Assembly: GCF_963666525.1 (NCBI RefSeq)
Contig: NZ_OY762905.1
Coordinates: forward strand, 248,001-312,000
DNA length: 64,000 nt
Direction of reading: 5' to 3'
Source of the DNA: an uncultured Cohaesibacter sp.
GTDB lineage: Bacteria; Pseudomonadota; Alphaproteobacteria; Rhizobiales; Cohaesibacteraceae
The notes under the pieces are model-generated. The model saw only the letters and a list, made by a program, of their open reading frames with translations, searched no databases and was not told where the DNA came from. Made by a program: the position numbers and the translations under genes. The first letter of the stretch is position 1, and each line of letters starts with the position of its first letter. This document shows positions 57,708 through 64,000 of the stretch, piece by piece.

Positions 57708-59156
57708 ATGTTTGAGGGCTTTGGTATCAAGTCTTTGCGGAAAGTTCCACCCACTGCCAGGCAGAAACAGCATGGCATTCTTACCGCCATGCACCGAAAA
57801 GCCCTGTCGGCGCTGATGGTATCGCTCATTGGCCTGCAGCCTTTGCTGTTGGCAAGCACCCCGGCAAACGCTCAGGGTCGCAGCATCAAGCTGGTGCGCG
57901 ATGCCGAAACCGAGGAATTGATCCGCGACTATGCCCGCCCGATCTTCGAAGCCGCTGGCCTCAAGTCAAACAACATCCGCATCCATCTGATCAACGACAG
58001 CCGCTTCAATGCTTTTGTTGTTGATAGCAAGCGCATGTTCATCAACACCGGCACCATCATCGACGCCAAGACCCCCAACGAGGTGATCGGCGTCATCGCC
58101 CACGAAACGGGCCACATTGCCGGTGGTCACATGATCCGCCTGCGTGAGGCAATGCGCCGCGCCCAGACCATCGCCGCCATCGGCATGCTGGCAGGCGCAG
58201 GAGCGATGGCCGCAGGTGCGGCGGCCGGCAGCCCGGATGCAACCCGAGTTGGGAGCGCGGTCGCAGCCGGGTCTACCGGCGTGGCCCAGCGCACCTTCCT
58301 CAGCTATGCCAGGACTGAAGAAACAGCAGCGGACCGTGCGGCTTTGCGCTATCTGGCCAAAACCGGACAATCGGCCAAGGGCATGCTGACCACCTTCGAG
58401 CGCTTTGCCGATCAGGCCCTGTTTTCCAGCCAGTATATGGACCCCTACATCCAGTCACACCCCCTGCCCCGCGACCGCATCGCACAAGTGGAGAATCTTG
58501 CCCAAAAGAGCAAATTCTTCAACCGGACTGATAGCGCCGCATTGCAGCAACGCCACGATCTGGCCCGCGCCAAGCTGGCAGCCTTCACCCAGGACCCGAA
58601 ACGGGTTCTGCGCAGCTACAAGGGAAACGATCTGCCTAGCCTCTATGCACAGGCCATCGTGACCTATCGGATGGGCAACCGGAACAAGGCCATCAAGATG
58701 ATCGATCAGCTTCTCGGCGCACAGCCGAACAATGCCTACTTCTGGGAGCTGAAGGGCCAGGTCTATCTGGAAACGGGACAGCCGGACAACGCCGTGGCCC
58801 CGCTCAACAAGGCGGTTTCCCTGAAGCCCAACGAGGGCATTCTGCGCGTCATGCTCGGTCAGGCAATCATTTCGTCCAAATCCAACCGCAACTATAGCGC
58901 CGCTGTCACGCATCTGCAGCGTGGCCTACAGAACGATCCGGATCTGGCTGTCGGCTATCGCTTCCTTGCCCAGGCCTACGAGAATCTGGGCCGCCGGGCT
59001 GAAGCCGAAATCGCCACCGCCAATGGTTACTTCGCGTCCGGCGACATTGCTTCCGCAAAAGCCATGGCGGCGCGCGCCCAGAAGAAGCTGAAACGCGGGT
59101 CTCCCGAATGGCTTCAGGCTGATGACATCATGTCCTACAAACAACCGAAGCTATAA
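57708..59156 (+). CDS. M48 metalloprotease with TPR repeats (BepA-like)
   Basis: A 482-residue predicted periplasmic protease. The exported part starts with MHRKALSALMVSLIGLQPLLL and a cleavage-like ANAQ (residues 28-55 of this start), so ATG 57789 is an alternative start that places the signal at the N-terminus. The zinc motif is HETGHIAGGH (HExxH, near 130), with the third ligand in ARTEETAADRAALRYL. From about residue 320 TPR-like helices occur (AQPNNAYFWELKGQVYLETG). BepA-type enzymes degrade misassembled outer-membrane proteins; that role is inferred. Confidence 0.9.
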   Translation: MFEGFGIKSLRKVPPTARQKQHGILTAMHRKALSALMVSLIGLQPLLLASTPANAQGRSIKLVRDAETEELIRDYARPIFEAAGLKSNNIRIHLINDSRFNAFVVDSKRMFINTGTIIDAKTPNEVIGVIAHETGHIAGGHMIRLREAMRRAQTIAAIGMLAGAGAMAAGAAAGSPDATRVGSAVAAGSTGVAQRTFLSYARTEETAADRAALRYLAKTGQSAKGMLTTFERFADQALFSSQYMDPYIQSHPLPRDRIAQVENLAQKSKFFNRTDSAALQQRHDLARAKLAAFTQDPKRVLRSYKGNDLPSLYAQAIVTYRMGNRNKAIKMIDQLLGAQPNNAYFWELKGQVYLETGQPDNAVAPLNKAVSLKPNEGILRVMLGQAIISSKSNRNYSAAVTHLQRGLQNDPDLAVGYRFLAQAYENLGRRAEAEIATANGYFASGDIASAKAMAARAQKKLKRGSPEWLQADDIMSYKQPKL

Positions 59157-59396
59157 CAGACGAGAGACATGATGAAGGTCCGAGATTGGCCATTGAATGA
59201 TATGAAACGCGTTGAACCCGGTGGTATTGCGATGCGGCTCCCCCGGAAGTGAGGCCAAAGGTCACAATCAAGTGAACAATTCAAGATTTGTCTCGAAACG
59301 CTTCCGTTCTGGCCTATTCTCCAACGCAGTTTTACCGATTACACCACTTGCTTATCCAGTTTGAAACGCTCTTTAGACGCACAAGGACGCCAAATC

Positions 59397-60188
59397 ATGC
59401 GCCACAGATTTTCGCCAATTTCCTACCTGTTCGCAGCCCTCGCCCTCGTCGGCGTGACCAGCGCGCCAGCCAACGCGACGGAATTCAACAATCTGCAGAA
59501 GAAGGAAATCGAAACGATCATTTCCGACTACCTGCTTGAAAATCCGGACCTTATCCGCAAGGTCTTCACCATTCTCAGCCAGCAGGAAGCCGAGAAGCAG
59601 CAGCAGGCCGAACTGGAACGCGCCGAGAAGGCAAAGCAGGCCGTGGTGGAGCATCAGGACGAGATTTTCAATGGCAAGGACCAGATTGTGCTGGGCAACC
59701 CACAGGGCGATGTCACGCTTGTCGAGTTTATGGATTACAACTGTGGCTATTGCAAACAGGCCTTTGGCAGCATGCTCGAGCTGATGGACACAGACAAGAA
59801 ATTGCGCGTTGTCCTCAAGGAGTGGCCAATTCTCGGCCCGCAGTCGCAGGAGGCAGCTCTGGTTGCCGTGGCTGTGACCAAGGCTGCACCGGACAAATAC
59901 TGGGACTTCCACAAGGCCATGATGACCATGCGCGGTACGGCCAACAAGGAAACCGCCCTTCGTGAAGCCGAAAAACTTGGCATCTCTCGTGATGCTCTTG
60001 AGAAGCTCTACGAAGACAAGACGTCACGCGAACCGATCCAGGATGCCTACCGTCTGGCCGACGCCCTCAATCTGAATGGCACGCCGGGCTATGTGCTCGG
60101 AGACGAGGTCATTCCAGGCTACATTTCGCTTGAAGCCTTCGAGAGCAAGATTTCCAATCTGCGCAGCTGCGGCTCGACCAACTGCTGA
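59397..60188 (+). CDS. DsbA-family thioredoxin-fold protein
   Basis: A 263-residue exported oxidoreductase. A signal peptide (SYLFAALALVGVTSAPANA) is followed by a helical region (QQEAEKQQQAELERAEKAKQ) and a DSBA-like domain with the active site MDYNCGYCKQAFG (CxxC near residue 120) and the cis-Pro segment LNGTPGYVLG. This ScsC/Com1-like layout suggests disulfide formation or isomerisation in the periplasm. ATG 59397 is chosen, with AAGGA upstream and the signal peptide at the N-terminus, over the longer frame from 59361. A second CGSTNC at the C-terminus may form a structural disulfide. Confidence 0.9.
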   Translation: MRHRFSPISYLFAALALVGVTSAPANATEFNNLQKKEIETIISDYLLENPDLIRKVFTILSQQEAEKQQQAELERAEKAKQAVVEHQDEIFNGKDQIVLGNPQGDVTLVEFMDYNCGYCKQAFGSMLELMDTDKKLRVVLKEWPILGPQSQEAALVAVAVTKAAPDKYWDFHKAMMTMRGTANKETALREAEKLGISRDALEKLYEDKTSREPIQDAYRLADALNLNGTPGYVLGDEVIPGYISLEAFESKISNLRSCGSTNC

Positions 60189-60300
60189 TCCTGATTGCGC
60201 AAAAACGGTCGTTATGCGGGCCTGAAAGTTCCGCAACAAACCCGTTCACGAAACACCGGAGACGAGGCGTACAAGGCGCCTCTCCCGCCTTTCCCCAGCA

Positions 60301-60324
60301 GCATTTTCCAAAGCTGGAAAATGC
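60301..60324. repeat. Perfect hairpin between the DsbA-like gene and aroQ
   Basis: GCATTTTCCA and TGGAAAATGC are perfect 10-bp arms around AAGC. It lacks a T-tract, so it may be an operator or a weak transcription end. The rest of 60189-60546 contains nothing else I can support apart from the expected aroQ promoter. Confidence 0.55.
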
Positions 60325-60546
60325 CACAATATGGTCATTTTTGCTGAAAATCATGACGATAAGTAGGAATGAAAAGCATTACCTCCCTTTTCGTATCTTT
60401 TCACTCAGCCAGGGACAGCCTATAAGAAACCAGACGAGTGGGCCGGACAACCGGGCCTGCGCCTGTCGCTTTGCCGAAATTCTGCGAAATTGGCAGGGCA
60501 TGCAGTACATTCTCGCTTTAAAAAGTGCTCTAGCGCGGACTAAAAA

Positions 60547-60996
60547 ATGACCAATACGCTCTTTGTTCTGAATGGCCCCAACCTCAATATGCTTGGTCTG
60601 AGAGAACCAGGCATCTATGGCGCAACCACCTTGAATGACATCAGGGACATGTGCGTCGAGAAGGCTGCATCAATGGGCTGGACGGTTGATTTCCGCCAGA
60701 GCAATTACGAAGGTGTCCTCATCGACTGGATTCAGGAAGCCCGTGAAAAATCCCGCGGGATTGTCATCAACCCGGCAGCCTATACGCACACATCCGTTGC
60801 GCTGCAGGACGCCATTCGGGCAGTCAGCCTGCCAGTCATCGAAGTGCATCTTTCAAACATTCACGCACGCGAATCCTTCCGCCATCATTCCTTTGTTTCT
60901 CCCGCAGCGCTTGGCGTCATTTGTGGGCTGAACGCAAAAGGCTATACAGTGGCGATCGAAGCGCTCGTGGAGCATCTGGAAAAGTCTCAGGCCTGA
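60547..60996 (+). CDS. aroQ: Type II 3-dehydroquinate dehydratase
   Basis: A 149-residue shikimate-pathway enzyme that converts 3-dehydroquinate to 3-dehydroshikimate. Diagnostic segments are LNGPNLNMLGLREPGIYG (with the catalytic Tyr), QSNYEGVLIDWIQEA, INPAAYTHTSVALQDA and EVHLSNIHARESFRHHS (catalytic His). Length is exact for the family. It heads the aroQ-accB-accC run, a common alphaproteobacterial order. Confidence 0.96.
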   Translation: MTNTLFVLNGPNLNMLGLREPGIYGATTLNDIRDMCVEKAASMGWTVDFRQSNYEGVLIDWIQEAREKSRGIVINPAAYTHTSVALQDAIRAVSLPVIEVHLSNIHARESFRHHSFVSPAALGVICGLNAKGYTVAIEALVEHLEKSQA

Positions 60997-61061
60997 TGCC
61001 TGCGTACCAACAGGCTCCCAAACCATGAGAACCTGGTATTAAACCAATGGAATGCGAACAT

Positions 61062-61538
61062 ATGACCAAAGAGAAAAGCAAACTTGATCCTGATTTCATT
61101 CGTCAGCTGGCGGAGCTGGTAAAGTCCCAAGACCTGACGGAAATTGAAATCGAGCAGGACGACTTGCGTATTCGTGTTGCCCGCGAAATCGTGGTGCAGC
61201 AGGCCGTAGCAGCAGCCCAGCCAGCCGCATATGCAGCAGCGGCTCCGCTTGCAGCGCCAGCAGCCGCTCCGGCCGCAGCCGGCAAGGACGCTGATGCAAA
61301 TCTGGCAAACGCAGTTCGCTCGCCGATGGTCGGCACCGCCTATCTTTGTCCGGAACCCGGCGCAGCAGCTTTCGTTGCCGTCGGCGACCAGGTCAAGCTT
61401 GGCGATACGCTGATGATCGTTGAAGCGATGAAAACCATGAACCAGATTCCTGCCACCAAAGCCGGCAAAATCACGGCGATCCTGGTGGAAGACGGCCAGC
61501 CAGTCGAGTTCGACGAGCCACTGGTCATCATTGAATAA
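61062..61538 (+). CDS. accB: Biotin carboxyl carrier protein of acetyl-CoA carboxylase
   Basis: A 158-residue carrier whose biotin is carboxylated by AccC and donates CO2 for malonyl-CoA synthesis. An N-terminal helix ([29 protein letters not shown] in pattern) is followed by an Ala/Pro-rich linker (about 50-75) and the biotinyl domain, with the modified Lys in [11 protein letters not shown] (near residue 125). Start could also be ATG at 61047, five codons earlier. It is 21 bp from accC. Confidence 0.95.
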   Translation: MTKEKSKLDPDFIRQLAELVKSQDLTEIEIEQDDLRIRVAREIVVQQAVAAAQPAAYAAAAPLAAPAAAPAAAGKDADANLANAVRSPMVGTAYLCPEPGAAAFVAVGDQVKLGDTLMIVEAMKTMNQIPATKAGKITAILVEDGQPVEFDEPLVIIE

Positions 61539-61559
61539 TCAGGAATTTAGGGGAAATCC

Positions 61560-62900
61560 ATGTTTTCAAAGGTTCTGATCGCAAACCGGGGCGAAATCGC
61601 CCTTCGGGTGTTGCGAGCCTGCAAGGAACTGGGCATCCAGACAGTGGCCATCCATTCCACTGCCGATGCCGAGGCAATGCATGTCAAACTGGCGGACGAA
61701 AGCGTCTGTATTGGCCCTCCGTCGGCACGCGACAGCTATCTCAATATCCCGCAGATTCTGGCCGCCTGCGAAATCACCGGCGCTGATGCCGTGCATCCCG
61801 GCTATGGCTTCCTTTCCGAAAATGCGCGTTTTGCGCAGATTCTGGAAGAGCACAAGATCGGCTTCATCGGCCCGAGCGCTGAACACATCCGCATCATGGG
61901 TGACAAGATCGCTGCCAAGCAGACCGCAAAACGGCTAGGCATTCCGGTCGTTCCCGGCTCGGAAGGTGGCGTTGACAGCCCGGAAGAGGCCAAGCGTGTG
62001 GCAGCCGAAATGGGCTATCCCATTCTGATCAAGGCGGCCTCTGGCGGCGGCGGCAAGGGTATGCAGGTGGTTCATTCTGAAGACAAGATCGGCCTTGCCT
62101 TCACGACGGCCCGCTCCGAGGCTCTGGCCAACTTCGGCGACGCAACGGTCTATATCGAGAAGTATCTCGAAAAGCCACGCCATATCGAAGTACAGGTCAT
62201 GGGCGACGGCAAGGGCCACGCCATCCATCTGGGTGAACGCGACTGCTCGCTGCAGCGCCGTCATCAGAAGGTCTGGGAAGAAGCACAGTCACCGGCCCTC
62301 AACGCGGAACAGCAGAAGCGCATCGGCGAGATCTGCGCCACGGCCATGCAGGGTCTGGGCTATTCCGGCGCTGGCACGATCGAGTTCCTGTATGAGAATG
62401 GCGAGTTCTATTTCATCGAAATGAACACCCGCCTGCAGGTGGAACATCCTGTCACCGAGTCCATCACCCGCATCGACCTTGTCAACGAACAGCTGAAGGT
62501 TGCCTGCGGTGCCGGTCTCGACATCAGACAGGAAGATGTGGTTTTCCAAGGCCATGCCATCGAATGCCGCATCAACGCGGAAAACCCGGAAACCTTCGTC
62601 CCGTCACCGGGCAAGATCACCTATTACCACCCACCGGGGGGTCTTGGGGTTCGAGTCGATTCCGGCGTTTATCAGGGCTATTCAATTCCGCCCTATTATG
62701 ACAGCCTTATCGGCAAACTGATCGTCACCGGCCGCAACCGCGTTGAATGCATGATGCGTCTCAGACGTGCGCTGGACGAGTTCGTGGTGGATGGCATCCA
62801 GACCACCCTGCCTCTGTTCCGCAAACTGGTGGACGAGCCGGATATCGCCAATGGTGCCTATGACATCCACTGGCTGGAAAAATATCTCGGCATGAAGTAG
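61560..62900 (+). CDS. accC: Acetyl-CoA carboxylase biotin carboxylase subunit
   Basis: A 446-residue ATP-grasp enzyme that carboxylates biotin on AccB. The N-terminal KVLIANRGEIALRVLRACKE, the glycine-rich KAASGGGGKGM loop (near residue 160), the catalytic FIEMNTRLQVEHPVTE (near 285) and the C-terminal IECRINAENPETFVPSPGKI are intact. GGGGAAATCC precedes the ATG. It closes with the terminator at 62937. Confidence 0.97.
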   Translation: MFSKVLIANRGEIALRVLRACKELGIQTVAIHSTADAEAMHVKLADESVCIGPPSARDSYLNIPQILAACEITGADAVHPGYGFLSENARFAQILEEHKIGFIGPSAEHIRIMGDKIAAKQTAKRLGIPVVPGSEGGVDSPEEAKRVAAEMGYPILIKAASGGGGKGMQVVHSEDKIGLAFTTARSEALANFGDATVYIEKYLEKPRHIEVQVMGDGKGHAIHLGERDCSLQRRHQKVWEEAQSPALNAEQQKRIGEICATAMQGLGYSGAGTIEFLYENGEFYFIEMNTRLQVEHPVTESITRIDLVNEQLKVACGAGLDIRQEDVVFQGHAIECRINAENPETFVPSPGKITYYHPPGGLGVRVDSGVYQGYSIPPYYDSLIGKLIVTGRNRVECMMRLRRALDEFVVDGIQTTLPLFRKLVDEPDIANGAYDIHWLEKYLGMK

Positions 62901-62936
62901 GCCGCCCGAATATCCATTCGGTACAACATCTTGGAG

Positions 62937-62962
62937 GACCGCGCGTTTCGCGCGGTCTTTTT
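62937..62962 (+). terminator. Terminator after accC
   Basis: GACCGCGCG and CGCGCGGTC form a 9-bp stem with a 3-base loop, followed by five T residues. Confidence 0.9.
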
Positions 62963-63020
62963 GCATCATCGGGGACGCCGATAAAGACAGTTCAAAGAGA
63001 GCCGTGATACAGTTTCTGCC

Positions 63021-63647
63021 ATGACAGACGATTCATCCTCATTGGAAATCACCCCCCAGATCCTGCTCAGGGCCTACGCCTGCGGCATTTTCCCCATGTC
63101 CGAGGGGGCCGACGATCCGACCCTGTTCTGGATCGAGCCGGAGATGCGCGGCATCATTCCGCTGGATGCCTTTCATGTTCCCAAGCGGATGGCCAGAACC
63201 ATGCGCACCACCTCCTTCTGGATCAGGGTCGACACGGACTTTGGCGGTGTCATGGATGCCTGCGCGGAGGCCGCCCCCGATCGTCCGACCACATGGATCA
63301 ACGAGCAGATCCACGAGCTTTATCGCGAGCTGTTCACCATGGGCCACGCCCATTCCGTCGAGGTCTGGGACGACGACAAGTTGGTCGGCGGGCTCTATGG
63401 AGTCAGTCTGGGGCGGGCCTTCTTTGGCGAGAGCATGTTCTCCCGGGCACGCGATACCTCCAAGATGGCCCTCATCCATCTCGTCGAGCGCCTCATCGCC
63501 GGCGGCTACACCCTTCTCGACACCCAGTTCATCACCGATCATCTCAAGCAGTTCGGCACGATCGAAATTCCAAAGGTGGAATATCATGCCCTGCTGGATC
63601 ACGCGATGCGCTCCTCGGCGGATTTCTACGCCATCGACAAGCAATGA
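63021..63647 (+). CDS. aat: Leucyl/phenylalanyl-tRNA-protein transferase
   Basis: A 208-residue enzyme that adds Leu or Phe from aminoacyl-tRNA to the N-terminal Arg/Lys of proteins, marking them for ClpAP. Family hallmarks are [34 protein letters not shown] in pattern, and [29 protein letters not shown], with [15 protein letters not shown] near the end. Length is slightly short of the E. coli enzyme, normal for alphaproteobacteria. Confidence 0.95.
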   Translation: MTDDSSSLEITPQILLRAYACGIFPMSEGADDPTLFWIEPEMRGIIPLDAFHVPKRMARTMRTTSFWIRVDTDFGGVMDACAEAAPDRPTTWINEQIHELYRELFTMGHAHSVEVWDDDKLVGGLYGVSLGRAFFGESMFSRARDTSKMALIHLVERLIAGGYTLLDTQFITDHLKQFGTIEIPKVEYHALLDHAMRSSADFYAIDKQ

Positions 63648-63694
63648 CGGTGCTGGCGGAACTGCACGCATCCAACCACAAGCCCCAAAAGCGC

Positions 63695-63722
63695 AAAAAG
63701 CCGGACATGATCCGGCTTTTCT
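63695..63722. terminator. Terminator between aat and the DUF2155 gene
   Basis: AAAAAGCCGGA and TCCGGCTTTT form the stem around CATGA; the edges suit both convergent genes. Confidence 0.85.
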
Positions 63723-63767
63723 TTCGGGCCTCTCGCTGAGGCTTGCCTCTTGGAAGTGTGCCAAAGT

Positions 63768-64000
63768 CTAGTTCGGCTTGGGCACTTCGGTCTCCCGCTT
63801 GCAACCAACCAGCCAGACGTCATAGACCGGATGCTCCACGGCATTCATGCCCGGGCTGGAAGCGAACATCCAGCCGGTAAAGATCCTGCGCACCTTGCGC
63901 TCAAGAGTGATCTCGTCCACCTCGACAAATGCCGTCTCTTCCTGACGTTCCGTTTCAGGGCGCGTATAGCAAACCCGCGGCGTCACCTGCAGCGAGCCGA
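63768..64000 (-). CDS. DUF2155 domain protein, partial (start beyond window)
   Basis: The C-terminal ~77 residues of a protein, open to the window end: VTPRVCYTRPETERQEETAFVEVDEI, RRIFTGWMFASSPGMNAVEHPVYDVWLVGCK. This matches the alphaproteobacterial DUF2155 family, small exported proteins of unknown function often encoded near accBC and aat. Two cysteines could form a disulfide. The signal peptide would lie outside the window. Confidence 0.85.
   Translation of the reverse strand, partial: GSLQVTPRVCYTRPETERQEETAFVEVDEITLERKVRRIFTGWMFASSPGMNAVEHPVYDVWLVGCKRETEVPKPN

Overview
The window is a GC-rich alphaproteobacterial chromosome segment, probably Hyphomicrobiales. The evidence is gene content and regulation: a nifS-sufB-cupin-sufCDS-sufT-sufA operon preceded by an Irr-type box, a DUF2155 gene next to accBC and aat, and an M23 peptidase upstream of prfB. 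It carries one 25.3 kb mobile island. No rRNA, tRNA or CRISPR array was seen.

Left flank (1-19323): a DEAD-box RNA helicase, a GGDEF diguanylate cyclase, the minus-strand Fe-S assembly operon (11031 down to 3208), an alpha/beta hydrolase, a methyltransferase, anmK, tyrS and a large AsmA/DUF3971-type envelope protein. Several clear rho-independent terminators separate the units.

Island (19324-44606): the peroxiredoxin gene bcp is cut at codon 44, just before its TPGCT active-site motif, and resumes in frame at 44607. The ends carry tyrosine recombinases resembling GInt (ginABCD) elements. Two recombinases and a small coiled-coil protein (ginB-ginC-ginD-like) are at the left end. A third recombinase (ginA-like) ends 10 bp before the right junction. 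Excision into a circle would place ginA directly upstream of ginBCD, so the attachment site seems to lie inside the recombinase operon. Behind ginD come a GC-rich highly structured intergenic segment, a small coiled-coil gene interrupted by an IS, and a RecD2-like helicase overlapping it.

The cargo is defence- and addiction-like. It includes an Mrr-type nuclease followed by orphan HigA-like and Phd-like antitoxins, a HEPN-motif DUF3644-type protein, a Tn3-type resolvase, and a PHP-SMC (TrlF-like) ATPase. Two apparently identical 2571-bp IS91-type copies (tyrosine recombinase plus HUH/Y transposase) lie in direct orientation at 24770-27340 and 35919-38489. IS66, IS1182 and antitoxin remnants show repeated turnover.

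Right flank (44607-64000): the bcp 3' part, an M23 endopeptidase, prfB with its programmed +1 frameshift, mrcA (PBP1A), an AMIN-domain amidase, rne, a class I aminotransferase, an M48 TPR protease, a DsbA-like thioredoxin protein, aroQ, accB, accC, aat and the 3' end of a DUF2155 gene running off the window. All assignments come from reading the sequence and motifs; no database search was made.
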